Below are positions 16,033-25,495 of a stretch of DNA of 64,000 nucleotides, piece after piece (within the stretch, counting starts at the first letter, position 1; every line of letters begins with the position of its first letter). Below the pieces are notes generated by a model, which saw only the letters and a program-made list of their open reading frames with translations, was not told the origin of the DNA and did no database searches. Source of the stretch: Brevibacterium iodinum ATCC 49514 (lineage in GTDB: Bacteria; Actinomycetota; Actinomycetes; Actinomycetales; Brevibacteriaceae). The stretch spans positions 91,519 through 155,518 of the forward strand of contig NZ_FXYX01000005.1 in the NCBI RefSeq assembly GCF_900169265.1, given 5' to 3'. The position numbers were made by a program, and so were the translations under genes.

Positions 16033-17406
16033 TCAGGCCTTGGCAGGCTCCTTCTTGGGAGCCGGCTTCGAGTTCGCGGCTTCGACGAAGTTCTTGCGCG
16101 GAACGTCGAGATCGGCCAGCGGCATGGCATCGCGGCCGAGCACAGCGCTGAGGAGCCAGTTGCCGAAGACCCGAACCTTGCGGTCCATGGTCGGGATGGC
16201 GTAGCCGTGGTAGGCGCGGTGCATGAGCCAAGCGAGGATTCCGCGGGCTTCGAAATCGCCCATCTGTGAGACGCCCTTGTACACGCCCAGACCGGCGACC
16301 GTACCGATGGTCTTGTGGAAGTACTGCTTGAACTCGGTCTCTCCCCGCAGTGCGGCGAGCACATTGGCTGCCAGCACGGGGGCCTGGCGCACGGCGTGCT
16401 GAGCGTTGGGCACGCAGAAGCCTGCCACTCCGCCGCCGGACAGGTCGGGAACGGCGGCGTTGTCGCCGGCGGCCCAAGCGCCCTCGACGACACCGTCATC
16501 GCCCTCGACCCGCAGATCGGCGCGTACGGTGACATTGCCGCGTTCGTTGATCGGCAGGTCGGAGTCGATGAGCACCGGGTTGGCCTTGACACCCGCGGAC
16601 CACACGATCGTGTCAGCGTCGAACTCTTCACCGTTCGAGAGCTTGACGTGCTTGTCGGTGCAGTCCTGGAGGAAGGTCTCGAGGTAGACGTCGATTCCGC
16701 GTTCGCGCATGTGCTCGACGACCCAACGGGCCTGAGCTTCGCCGACCTCGGGCATGACGCGGCCGAGGGCCTCCACGAGGACGAATCGGACATCGGCTTC
16801 GGTCAGCGTCTCGTACTGTGCGATGGCCGAACGGACCATGTCCTCGAGTTCGGTCAGCAGCTCGATGCCGGCGAATCCGCCGCCGACGAAGACGAAGGTC
16901 AGTGCCTTGCGGCGCTCTTCGTCGTCCTCCATCAGAGCGGCGTCGGCCAGGCGGGAGAGAAGGTGGTCGCGCAGGGCGACAGCTTCTTCGATGCGCTTGA
17001 GCGCGATCGCGTTCTCCTTCAGGCCCGGGATAGGCAGCGCACGGGCAACCGAACCGGAGGCGAGGACGATGTGGTCGTAGTCGAGTTCGAACGCTTCATC
17101 GTTCGCGGGTTCGATGGTGGCGAACTTCTCGGCGTGGTTGATCGAGGTGACCTTCGCGGTGATGACCTCGGCACCCGGGAGGTTGCGGCGCAGCGGCACC
17201 ACAGCGTGACGAGGCTCGATCGATCCGGCTGCCACCTCGGGAAGGAACGGCAGGTAGGTCATGTACGGGTTGGGATCGACCACGGTGACGGTGGCTTCGC
17301 CCCGACCGAGGTTCTTCAGCAGATTCTGAGCGGCGAGCAGGCCGACTGAGCCGCCACCGACGACGAGGATTCGTGGACGCAGTTTTGAGTTTCTGATGAG
17401 TGCCAT
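16033..17406 (-). CDS. ndh: Type II NADH dehydrogenase (NDH-2)
   Basis: A 457-residue, single-subunit, non-proton-pumping NADH:quinone oxidoreductase. The FAD-binding motif VVGGGSVG is at the N-terminus; the NADH-binding motif FVFVGGGFAGIE is in the middle; AAGDNAAVPD and a C-terminal amphipathic membrane-binding region (about residues 385-430) follow. The tail is Lys/Pro/Ala-rich. The ATG at 17406 is six nt after TAGCAT (a leaderless promoter). A near-perfect Rex-type operator lies just upstream of that -10, so expression likely follows the NADH/NAD+ ratio, as known for some actinobacterial ndh genes. Confidence 0.94.
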   Translation of the reverse strand: MALIRNSKLRPRILVVGGGSVGLLAAQNLLKNLGRGEATVTVVDPNPYMTYLPFLPEVAAGSIEPRHAVVPLRRNLPGAEVITAKVTSINHAEKFATIEPANDEAFELDYDHIVLASGSVARALPIPGLKENAIALKRIEEAVALRDHLLSRLADAALMEDDEERRKALTFVFVGGGFAGIELLTELEDMVRSAIAQYETLTEADVRFVLVEALGRVMPEVGEAQARWVVEHMRERGIDVYLETFLQDCTDKHVKLSNGEEFDADTIVWSAGVKANPVLIDSDLPINERGNVTVRADLRVEGDDGVVEGAWAAGDNAAVPDLSGGGVAGFCVPNAQHAVRQAPVLAANVLAALRGETEFKQYFHKTIGTVAGLGVYKGVSQMGDFEARGILAWLMHRAYHGYAIPTMDRKVRVFGNWLLSAVLGRDAMPLADLDVPRKNFVEAANSKPAPKKEPAKA

Positions 17407-17423
17407 AATCCCATGCTAGACCC

Positions 17424-17441
17424 TTGTGAAAACTTTCACTA
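17424..17441. promoter_or_regulatory. Rex-like redox operator upstream of ndh
   Basis: TTGTGAAAACTTTCACTA matches the general Rex consensus TTGTGAA-N4-TTCACAA with one mismatch in the last arm. The inner GTGAAA-AC-TTTCAC is a perfect palindrome. It covers the -35 region of the ndh promoter (putative -10 TAGCAT at 17413-17418, complementary strand). Rex represses respiratory genes when NADH is low. Confidence 0.75.
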
Positions 17442-17497
17442 ATTGTTTGTCTCACGGACTCGAACGCCCCAGATCAGAGCAGTCTGTGCACCTGGTC

Positions 17498-18742
17498 TCA
17501 GCGACGACGGCGAGCGAAGGCGACGATCGAGATGATCATGAGGACCAAGGCGATGAGGGCTCCGGCACCGAGGACGGCGAAGCCGAGCATCGGCGTCGAC
17601 TGCGTGGCGACGATATCGGTCGGGGCAAGAGCCTTCGGGCTCTCGGTCTCGTCCGAGGCGGCGGTTTCCGTCTCCTCCGCCTTCGCATCTCCACGGCGAT
17701 GCATCTTCACCCAGTCTGCCAGCTCATCCTCGGCGGAGGACACGTTCTTGGGCACTTTCGCTTTGACTGCACCCGGCGGATCGACGCGACCCCAGCCGAC
17801 GATCGGGTCGGGCTTGCCCTTCTTGCTCACGCCCTTATGACCGTCCACAGGTTCGGCGCTCGACTGCAACTTGGCCCGGACCTCATCGGCGCTGAGATCC
17901 GGGTTCTCCGAGCGGATGAGTGCGGCGACACCGGAGACGACCGGTGAGGCGAACGAGCATCCCTGCCCTTCGGCGTAGCCGCCGCTGTAGTACGGAATGG
18001 GAATGTCTTTGGCCGGCCCCATGAGATCCACGGCAGTACCGGGCGCGGTGGAGTCCTCGAGGACCTTGCCGTTCTTGTCCAGTCCGCCCACCCCGATGAC
18101 GCCTGGCACCGTCGACGGCGACCACGCTTGGGTCGCTCCCTGGGAGGCGTTGCCGACGCAGGCGACGATGAGCACGTCCTTCTTGTAGGCGTAGGCGAAG
18201 GACTCGTCCCAGCTCTCCGGCCAGCCCGGATCGTCCCAGCCCAAGGACATATTGATGACCTTCGCCCCGGAGTCGACGGCCCAGCGGACGGCCTCATCGG
18301 CCTGTTCGCGAGTCGAACCGGATTCCTTCGGCCGGTCGGGGCCCAGCCACATCGACGCCGACAGGATCTCTGCGTCCGGGGCGACGCCGGTCGGCCCGGC
18401 ACCGACTCCGCGGCCGGCGATGACTCCGGCCACGGCAGTCCCATGGTGGATCGTGGTCTTCCCACCGATCGGGGTCTTTCCGTCTTTGCCCAGGCCGCTG
18501 AAGTCCTTGGACTTCTTCACGACGCCTTTGAGGTCTTCGTGGTCGGTGTTGACGCCGGAGTCGATGACCGCGACCTTGACGCCCTTGCCGGTGGACTTCT
18601 TCCAGACCTTGTCGATTCCGTAGTCCTTGATGAACCACTGGCCGGGTCCGGCCTTCGGCGCGGCCATGACGGGTTGGGTGGTGCCGACGACGAGCCCGAG
18701 GACGACGGTCGTGACGGCGAGGAGACGGGCGGCGGCTCTCAC
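17498..18742 (-). CDS. Mycosin-like S8 subtilase, membrane-anchored
   Basis: Secreted subtilisin-type serine protease of 414 residues. It has a signal peptide (residues 1-28, cleaved near VMAAPK), a catalytic triad Asp61 in VIDSGVNTDH, His100 in HHGTAVAG and Ser263 in GCSFASP, and an oxyanion Asn198 in VACVGN. A C-terminal membrane span (about 385-408) ends in RRRR, so the protease faces outward. This layout equals that of the mycosins of type VII secretion, but no ESX genes occur in the window. Its GTG overlaps the ppx stop (GTGA), so it is translated with ppx. The substrate is unknown. Confidence 0.88.
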   Translation of the reverse strand: MRAAARLLAVTTVVLGLVVGTTQPVMAAPKAGPGQWFIKDYGIDKVWKKSTGKGVKVAVIDSGVNTDHEDLKGVVKKSKDFSGLGKDGKTPIGGKTTIHHGTAVAGVIAGRGVGAGPTGVAPDAEILSASMWLGPDRPKESGSTREQADEAVRWAVDSGAKVINMSLGWDDPGWPESWDESFAYAYKKDVLIVACVGNASQGATQAWSPSTVPGVIGVGGLDKNGKVLEDSTAPGTAVDLMGPAKDIPIPYYSGGYAEGQGCSFASPVVSGVAALIRSENPDLSADEVRAKLQSSAEPVDGHKGVSKKGKPDPIVGWGRVDPPGAVKAKVPKNVSSAEDELADWVKMHRRGDAKAEETETAASDETESPKALAPTDIVATQSTPMLGFAVLGAGALIALVLMIISIVAFARRRR

Positions 18743-19686
18743 GAGCTCGTCAGCGCGAGGTCGAGCGCGGTCCCGTCGAGGATGTCGGTTTCGGAGATCC
18801 GAATATCCAGCGATCCTCCGGCGGCTGTCACAGCTTGGTCGAAGCGAGCGACGATCCGGGCGAAGAGCAGCGATCCCGCGCCGATGACATCGACGCGTCC
18901 GGGGTGCATATACGGCAGGTCTGTGCGCTCTTGGCGGTCCATGGCCAAGAGCTTGCGGGATTCTTCTGCCACATCCGCGACGCTGATGTGCGCGCCGTGG
19001 ATGCGCTCTCGCTGGTAGCTCTCGAGTCCGAGGATGCCTGCGGTGATGGTGGTGACGGTGCCGGCGACGCCGATGAACGTGCGCGGGGCTGAGAAGTCGA
19101 CGATCTGCGCAGCCTGGTCGAGCTGGCCGTCGATGTCGGCAAGCGCTGCCTGGATCTGATCCTCGGAGGGAGTCTCGACCGGCATATGGCGTTCGGTCAG
19201 ACGCACCGAGCCGATGTCCATGCTCAATGCCGCTTGGACATCCTCGCGGCCGAGGACGAGTTCGGTCGACCCGCCGCCGAGGTCCATGACGACATACGGC
19301 CCGTCAGCACCCGTGAGGTTCGCGGTGGCGCCGAGGAAGGACAGTCGGGCTTCTTCTTCACCGGCGATGACGTCGGGGACGACGCCGAGGATCGAGACGA
19401 TCCCGGCGAAGAACTCATCACGGTTCTTCACGTCGCGGCTGGCGGAGGTCGCGACGAATCTCAGCTTCTCCGGCTGGTACTCGGCGGCCACCTCGGCGAA
19501 TTCCTTCGCCACGACGAAGGTGCGCTCGAGCGCTTCCGGGGCGAACTCGCCGGTGGCGTCGACACCTTGGCCGAGGCGGACGATCCGGGTTTCGCGATGC
19601 AGGTCCGTCAGGGTGCCGTCGGCGGCGACATCAGCGATGAGCAGGCGCAGGGAGTTCGTCCCGCAGTCGAAGGCAGCAACACGCAT
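18739..19686 (-). CDS. ppx: Exopolyphosphatase (Ppx/GppA family)
   Basis: A 315-residue ASKHA-fold phosphatase. Phosphate-binding motifs are VAAFDCGTNSLRLLIAD at the start, FVATSASRD in the middle and YVVMDLGGGSTELVLG later. The short form (no C-terminal HD-type domains) is the usual actinobacterial type, which degrades polyphosphate or (p)ppGpp-pathway pppGpp. I use ATG 19686, which has AGGA upstream and begins at the conserved MRVAAFDCG; the frame extends to 19743 without family support. It follows ftsB and DUF501 in the conserved order eno-ftsB-DUF501-ppx and overlaps the subtilase gene downstream. Confidence 0.93.
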   Translation of the reverse strand: MRVAAFDCGTNSLRLLIADVAADGTLTDLHRETRIVRLGQGVDATGEFAPEALERTFVVAKEFAEVAAEYQPEKLRFVATSASRDVKNRDEFFAGIVSILGVVPDVIAGEEEARLSFLGATANLTGADGPYVVMDLGGGSTELVLGREDVQAALSMDIGSVRLTERHMPVETPSEDQIQAALADIDGQLDQAAQIVDFSAPRTFIGVAGTVTTITAGILGLESYQRERIHGAHISVADVAEESRKLLAMDRQERTDLPYMHPGRVDVIGAGSLLFARIVARFDQAVTAAGGSLDIRISETDILDGTALDLALTSS

Positions 19687-19693
19687 AGCAGTC

Positions 19694-20221
19694 CTAATCG
19701 GTCGGTTCGGTAGCGGCAGCGGCCTCGGCCACCGGTGGCACATCGGTCATGAACGACAGAGCACGATCACCGATCGGATTGACCCCGGGCCCGGCGGACA
19801 GGGAATGGCCGACGAGGGCGTGGAGGCATTTGATCCGGTTCGGCATTCCGCCGGCGGAATAGTCCTTGATCTCTTCGACCTCCGCCAGGCCGGCTGTGGC
19901 GCCGATCTCCGAACGGACGTCGAGATAGGCCCGGTGTGCGCCAGCGTAGGCGGTGGCGAGCTCTTCGTCGTCCCCGATCTCCGCGGTCCATTCGGCCATG
20001 ATTCCCGATGCTTCCAGGCGTGAGCATTCGGCCACATAGGCGGGGTGGGTGAGGTAGAAGGTCGTCGGGAACGGTGTGCCGTCCTCGAGGCGCGGAGCGG
20101 TGGCGACGACGAGTGGTTCACCGGATGAGCTGCGGGCGGCGATGCCGACGACGCCTCGGGGAATGCGTCCGAGTTGGTCTTGGAGGACAGCGAAATCCGC
20201 CTCGGTGCACTCTGTGATCAT
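19694..20221 (-). CDS. DUF501 family protein
   Basis: A 175-residue soluble protein. The family signature is seen in QLGRIPRGVVGIAARSSSGEP, PFPTTFYLTHP and the C-terminal GMPNRIKCLHALVGHSLSAGPGVNPIGD. Its function is unknown. In actinobacteria it lies almost always between the divisome gene ftsB/divIC and ppx. The ATG overlaps the ftsB stop (ATGA) and the gene ends seven nt before ppx, so the three are one transcription unit. The Cys/His near the C-terminus (KCLHALVGH) could bind metal, which is speculation. Confidence 0.92.
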   Translation of the reverse strand: MITECTEADFAVLQDQLGRIPRGVVGIAARSSSGEPLVVATAPRLEDGTPFPTTFYLTHPAYVAECSRLEASGIMAEWTAEIGDDEELATAYAGAHRAYLDVRSEIGATAGLAEVEEIKDYSAGGMPNRIKCLHALVGHSLSAGPGVNPIGDRALSFMTDVPPVAEAAAATEPTD

Positions 20222-20715
20222 CAGCTCTTCTCCACGGTGTTGCCGGTCTCCTGAATGGACTCCAGCAACTCAAGGTACCAGGCCTGCTTGCGAACCGGCC
20301 GTTCGGGCTCGGATTCCTCGTCTACGGCCTCCTGATTCGTGACGATGACCGCGTTCTTGCCCTTTTCCACGTAGTACTGGTCTTCGCGGGCCTTGCGCTT
20401 GATGTAGGCGGGGTCCCTGAGGTTCTCGTTCTTCTCTTCGAGGCTCTTGACCTCGGCTTTCGTCGTCTCGATCTCGTTATTCAATGCCGCAATCTGCTGG
20501 GCTTGCTTGAGCGCGGAGTTCAGGGGCGAGAGGAATGCGAGGAGGACGGCTGCGACGACGAGGAGGAAGATGCCCGTGCGCACCGACATGCGGCGGCCAC
20601 GCGCGTCGGCGTCCATGCCGGCATCGGCTTCGATGACCGGTTTCGGGCGTCGACGAGGGGTGGCTTTGCCAGGAGCCGATTTCGGGGCACTTCGTCTGGG
20701 CTTGCTCGGGACCAT
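20221..20715 (-). CDS. Septum formation initiator, FtsB/DivIC family
   Basis: A 164-residue bitopic division protein. It has a basic Pro/Lys-rich cytoplasmic N-terminus (1-45), a membrane span at about 48-64 (GIFLLVVAAVLLAFLSP) and a coiled coil (about 68-105, AQQIAALNNEIETTKAEVKSLEEKN). The DivIC box is RDPAYIKRKAREDQYYVEKGKNAV. FtsB/DivIC links FtsL and FtsQ in the septal complex that activates FtsW/FtsI. A GAGGAAAG ribosome site precedes the ATG. In relatives it directly follows eno; here about 2 kb with an inverted gene separates them. Confidence 0.9.
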   Translation of the reverse strand: MVPSKPRRSAPKSAPGKATPRRRPKPVIEADAGMDADARGRRMSVRTGIFLLVVAAVLLAFLSPLNSALKQAQQIAALNNEIETTKAEVKSLEEKNENLRDPAYIKRKAREDQYYVEKGKNAVIVTNQEAVDEESEPERPVRKQAWYLELLESIQETGNTVEKS

Positions 20716-21204
20716 GCTTCTTTCCTCTGCGACTGGGGATCAGGGAAGAGTGTCGCAACATCTCCAAGTGTGCCGTGTCCGCATTCCCCGCGCGAGGATT
20801 TCGGGCTCGTGGCGTGTTCGATTCTCACGTATCTTCCATCACGTCTCACGTCCGGCCCGCTATTCCCCTGCGAGCAACTCCCACCTCAGCCAGTGCCCGC
20901 CCCAGGAGCCATCTCGGTCTCGCCGCCTGCAGGCATCTCTCGCCTCCGCCGCTTCCCCCTCCCTGCAGTCCGAGCCCCTGCAATCACGACGGTACCCCTC
21001 ACCCTCGGCGGCAAACCACCTCGCTCCTGCGGTGCGTAATGCGCCTCCGGGTGACGGATGCCCGCAGATTGCCACCGGCGATCACCTGGACTGCGACCAG
21101 TCATCTCGCGAGAGCTCCGCCCGATCAACGCCCCATCCACAGAGTTATCCACAGAAGTGCAACCATTTGTTGTCATCTGAAGTGGTTTATTGCATTTTAT
21201 ATGC
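20716..21204. other. 489-nt non-coding region, C/T-rich on the + strand
   Basis: No frame here looks like protein: composition is Pro/Ser/Arg-rich in all frames with no family motifs. The + strand is pyrimidine-rich between 20850 and 21050. It ends in an AT-rich stretch (21160-21205) with a possible -35 TTGTCA at 21170 and a TGCAT-N5-ATGCA repeat overlapping the start of the next gene. It separates ftsB from the inserted AbiEi-like gene. Confidence 0.6.
21145..21153 (+). promoter_or_regulatory. Consensus DnaA box TTATCCACA
   Basis: A perfect match to the DnaA-binding consensus TTATNCACA. A half-like CATCCACAG lies nine nt before it. There is no cluster of boxes or dnaA/dnaN nearby, so this is not an origin. 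It could titrate DnaA or regulate the adjacent gene. Confidence 0.5.
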
Positions 21205-22209
21205 ATGTATAAACTATTGAGCACCGATGACATCCTTCGGCTCGGATTCAACCATGGCGACATCGTGCGCGCCCGCAGATGTTGCCTGCGTCGGCTGTCC
21301 CGGGGCACATACCTGGTCCGACGCGTCTGCGAACTGGACTTCCATCGCCCGCTGTGGGCGAGTATCGACCAGCAGATCCACCAAGTATTCGTCGACCACG
21401 GTGACATCCGCGACGAAGTCAATATTCTCAACGCTTCTCTTGCCGCCCATTTCAGCCACCGTGCCGATCAGAGAACTGATGAGTCCAAGTCCGATCCACC
21501 GGAGGAGATCTACTCCCACATCTCCGATGCGCTCATTCACGGCCTGCCTGTCGCCTACCCTGTCACTCATCAGATCGAGGTTGTCAGGCCCGGTGTCAAC
21601 CGCCGGTTCAAAAGCATTCAGGTCCGCGGCAGTCAGATTCCGAAAGCACATCGCGCCACAATCGCAGGCGCCGAGGTGACCACGCTCGAACGCACACTCA
21701 TCGACGTCGCCCGCAGCTACAACCTCGATGTCTCCGTGCCGATGTTCGATGATGCGCTGCACCGCGAGCTGACAACCAGAGAGATCCTCACGACGCTCGA
21801 CCGATGCCTGGAGAAGCGCAACTCCGCGAAAGTGCGATTGGCCATCGATCTGTCTGATTATCGTCGCGAATCCCCTGCCGAGGCGGTCGCTGCGGTGCGA
21901 TTCTACGAACACGGGATCACGGGGCTCGAACCCCAAGTCACATTTCACGCCGAATCATTGAGGCGCGATATCCGCGTCGACTTCTGTCACCGCCGGGCTC
22001 GTCTCATCATCGAGATCGACGGCATCGGCAAACTCTATCTCGGTTCAGGTGTCCCCCGCCACGAGCTCGAACAGGAGCGCCGCCGCGAGCAGTGGCTTCG
22101 CGACCAAGGTTGGCAGGTGATTCGGATCAGTTGGAAGGAGCTGTTCGAGGAGGCGAAATTCTATGACATCCTCTGCGCCATCCGCCGTACGCAGAACGCC
22201 ACCGCCTGA
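21205..22209 (+). CDS. AbiEi-like winged-helix / DUF559-like nuclease-fold protein
   Basis: A 334-residue protein. The N-terminus (STDDILRLGFNHGDIVRARRCC...RLSRGTYLV) resembles the AbiEi-type antitoxin winged helix. A middle region contains VTTLERTLIDVARS. The C-terminus has the very-short-patch/DUF559-like core RVDFCHRRARLIIEIDGIGKLY followed by EQERRREQWLRDQGWQVIRISWKEL, with D, E-x-D and K positions of a PD-(D/E)XK fold. This architecture is common in actinobacteria in variable copy number and is annotated as type IV TA antitoxin-like, but no toxin partner is adjacent. Codon use is less GC-biased than in neighbours, and the gene sits inverted between ftsB and eno, so it was probably acquired. 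Start ATG 21205; TTG at 21190 is possible. Confidence 0.75.
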   Translation: MYKLLSTDDILRLGFNHGDIVRARRCCLRRLSRGTYLVRRVCELDFHRPLWASIDQQIHQVFVDHGDIRDEVNILNASLAAHFSHRADQRTDESKSDPPEEIYSHISDALIHGLPVAYPVTHQIEVVRPGVNRRFKSIQVRGSQIPKAHRATIAGAEVTTLERTLIDVARSYNLDVSVPMFDDALHRELTTREILTTLDRCLEKRNSAKVRLAIDLSDYRRESPAEAVAAVRFYEHGITGLEPQVTFHAESLRRDIRVDFCHRRARLIIEIDGIGKLYLGSGVPRHELEQERRREQWLRDQGWQVIRISWKELFEEAKFYDILCAIRRTQNATA

Positions 22210-22735
22210 TTCCCGTCGCGGGCATCTGTGCCGCAGGTGCATCGCGGACCGCAACGCACCGCCGCACCTGGCGGCACATCGCTGCATAGGGCGAGGGATC
22301 CCGCACCGCGGCTGTCATTCACCCCTATTTCGTCGAGCGCACCGTCTCCCATGGTGCGATTGGCAGAGTTTCATCCCGCACCGTTGCCGGCAACTCCTAC
22401 AGGTGCTCGGCCGCCCCTCACCCGCAGCGACTCGTCAGAGTGGTGCACCGGTGCAAATTGCGAGAAACGCGAGACTCAGCCGCCAATGGGCGGATATGAG
22501 ACCACCGGTGACGGACGGTGGCTCGGAGAGCCGGGCCCTGCAGCGGAGAATCGTCGCGATGAGGAGACTGCGCAGTGAGAAGTGCAGCCCCGAAAGGACG
22601 AAGACCCGAAGGCGGGAAGACTCGAAGCGAGAATCCCCGGATGAGGGAGGGCCGAAGCGGGAAACACCGAGGCGGGGCCGGGGGGTCGTTGCGGTCGTCC
22701 GGCCCCGCCTCGGGGAGTTCAGAGCCCGGATGGCC
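22210..22735. other. 526-nt non-coding region with purine-rich degenerate repeat
   Basis: I see no gene here. The stretch 22560-22665 is strongly purine-rich on the + strand and repeats a loose CCGAAGGCGGGAA-like unit several times (for example around 22607 and 22651). It ends in the eno terminator hairpin at 22667-22713. Confidence 0.6.
22667..22713 (-). terminator. eno terminator hairpin
   Basis: Perfect 15-bp stem CCGAGGCGGGGCCGG / CCGGCCCCGCCTCGG with a 17-nt loop, 23 nt after the eno stop. No clear T-tract follows. The stem contains the window-wide CCGAGGCGG motif. Confidence 0.75.
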
Positions 22736-24070
<1,335 letters not shown>

Positions 24071-24092
24071 TTAATGCACCGCGCGTCCAGGC

Positions 24093-24935
24093 TCACCCTC
24101 GGTCCGAGCCACTGTTGGACTCGGACTCGAGCAGGCATTGCCGCAGTCGCTCGGGCGTCGCCGGGTCCATCCCGTGCGCGAGCAGGTAGGCTTCCACTCC
24201 CCCTGGCTGTCCCCCATCCTTCGCCGAGGCGGTCCCGTGCTCGGACTCGATCCGATCGAGGACCTCGTGCATGAGGTCGGGAGGAGCAGCGGTGGCGGTC
24301 GCGGCGAGGTTGCCGGAGATCCCGGCGTCGGAGAAGTTCCTGGTGATCGCCTCGAGGAAGCCCCCGGACAGGTGTGTGGAGGTGATCGCATATTCGTCGA
24401 CGATCTCCTGTCGGCCCACGCCGAGGAGGTCGAGCAGGAACGCTCCGATCACACCGGTGCGGTCCTTCCCGGCAGAGCAGTGGAACACCACGCCCTCGCT
24501 GCAGTGTTCGGCGATCAGGTCGACTGCGGCGGCCAGCCGGTGACCGAAGTGGACGATCATGAGGTCGTAGATGCGGCCGAGGCTCCGGTCGCTGAGATCC
24601 ATTCCTGTCGCCTCGGCGGCGGCTTTCATCTCTTCCCTGCTCAATGGTCGGCTGGGGAAGAAGTGGTCGTCGAAGACGGGCAGCTCGATATGTCGGATGT
24701 CGAGGCCGTCGAGCGCATCGGGCAGCTTCGCCCTCTCGCCGATATCGCGCAGATCGATGACCGTGCCGATGCCGAGTTCGCCGATATCGGCGCGCGCCCG
24801 ATCGCTCAGCTGTGCCAGACCGTCGGCGCGGAACACCTTCCCGGTTCGCACTCTGTTCTCCCCCGCCTCGGTGGCGGGTCCGCCGAGGTCACGGAAGTTG
24901 AACGTGCCTTCGATCTCGAGCCTCTCCAGACTCAT
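24093..24935 (-). CDS. Tyrosine-type protein phosphatase (DSP/PTP-like lipid or protein phosphatase)
   Basis: A 280-residue protein of the Y_phosphatase3/MptpB-like family. The N-terminal marks are GTFNFRDLGG and TGKVFRADGLAQLSD. The CX5R active site is HCSAGKDRTG, with nucleophile Cys153 and Arg159 and the extra Lys/Asp (AGKDR) typical of MptpB-type enzymes that also accept phosphoinositides. A C-terminal acidic tail follows. The ATG overlaps the mazG stop by four bases (ATGA), so the two genes are coupled. The loop region around 24224 carries a copy of the CCGAGGCGG motif, encoding TASAK in a linker. The substrate is unknown. Confidence 0.9.
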   Translation of the reverse strand: MSLERLEIEGTFNFRDLGGPATEAGENRVRTGKVFRADGLAQLSDRARADIGELGIGTVIDLRDIGERAKLPDALDGLDIRHIELPVFDDHFFPSRPLSREEMKAAAEATGMDLSDRSLGRIYDLMIVHFGHRLAAAVDLIAEHCSEGVVFHCSAGKDRTGVIGAFLLDLLGVGRQEIVDEYAITSTHLSGGFLEAITRNFSDAGISGNLAATATAAPPDLMHEVLDRIESEHGTASAKDGGQPGGVEAYLLAHGMDPATPERLRQCLLESESNSGSDRG

Positions 24936-25432
24936 CGAGTTCTGTCCTCTCCCGCCGCTGCGGCCTTCTCTTCGGCTTTGATCCGGCGGTATTCGCGTTC
25001 GACGTCTTCCAACGATGCCATCTCGTCCGTGGGATCGTCGGTGAAGGCCAGGGGGTGACGACGGATGAGTTTGGCCTCGAGACCATCGATGATGGTGCCG
25101 AGGCTGTGGCCGTAGGCTTCCCCGCTGCTTTCATCGAGCAGGGCGGAGTGGAAGAGCACTTGGTAGAACACGTCGCCGAGTTCTTCGACGACGGCGGCCC
25201 GATTCTCAGCGGTGGGTTCCGCGTTGAAATCCTCGAGGGCGACGATGAGTTCGTCGGTCTCTTCCCTTGCGTATTTCTCGAGGCTCTGATGATCCTGTCG
25301 GCTCGACCAGGGGCAGCGTCGCCGCAGAGTCGCCATGGCTTCGATCACCGGTTGCAGTTCCGGTTCGGCCTGGCCCGCTCCCGGTCCGACCGCACTCTGG
25401 TGGACCGGGCTCTGCTCGTCACGTTCACCCAC
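24932..25432 (-). CDS. mazG: MazG nucleotide pyrophosphohydrolase
   Basis: A 166-residue single-domain MazG protein that hydrolyses NTPs or dNTPs to monophosphates and protects the nucleotide pool. Marks are MATLRRRCPWSSRQDHQSLEKY, the metal-binding EETDELIVAL (EExxE) and EELGDVFYQVLFHS (EExxD), and IRRHPLAF. I start it at GTG 25432 because AGGAGGA is six nt upstream; GTG 25453 is before that ribosome site. It is coupled to the phosphatase gene downstream. RdgB at 54 kb serves a related purpose. Confidence 0.93.
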   Translation of the reverse strand: MGERDEQSPVHQSAVGPGAGQAEPELQPVIEAMATLRRRCPWSSRQDHQSLEKYAREETDELIVALEDFNAEPTAENRAAVVEELGDVFYQVLFHSALLDESSGEAYGHSLGTIIDGLEAKLIRRHPLAFTDDPTDEMASLEDVEREYRRIKAEEKAAAAGEDRTR

Positions 25433-25457
25433 GAAATATCCTCCTGTCGGCACGAAA

Positions 25458-25485
25458 GGCCCCCACCACAGCAGCGGTGAGGGCC
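25458..25485 (-). terminator. Terminator hairpin after the CsbD gene
   Basis: Stem GGCCCTCACC / GGTGGGGGCC on the complementary strand (one G-U pair) with an eight-base loop, followed by TTTCGT. It lies ten nt after the csbD-like stop. Confidence 0.7.
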
Positions 25486-25495
25486 GATTCGTCTG

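Noticed and set aside
17498..18742. Type VII secretion locus
   Set aside because: Only the mycosin-like protease is present; no EccB/C/D/E, EsxA/B or PE/PPE-like genes are nearby.
21145..21153. Possible replication origin
   Set aside because: Only one DnaA box is present, with no dnaA, dnaN, gyrB or AT-rich unwinding region of origin size.
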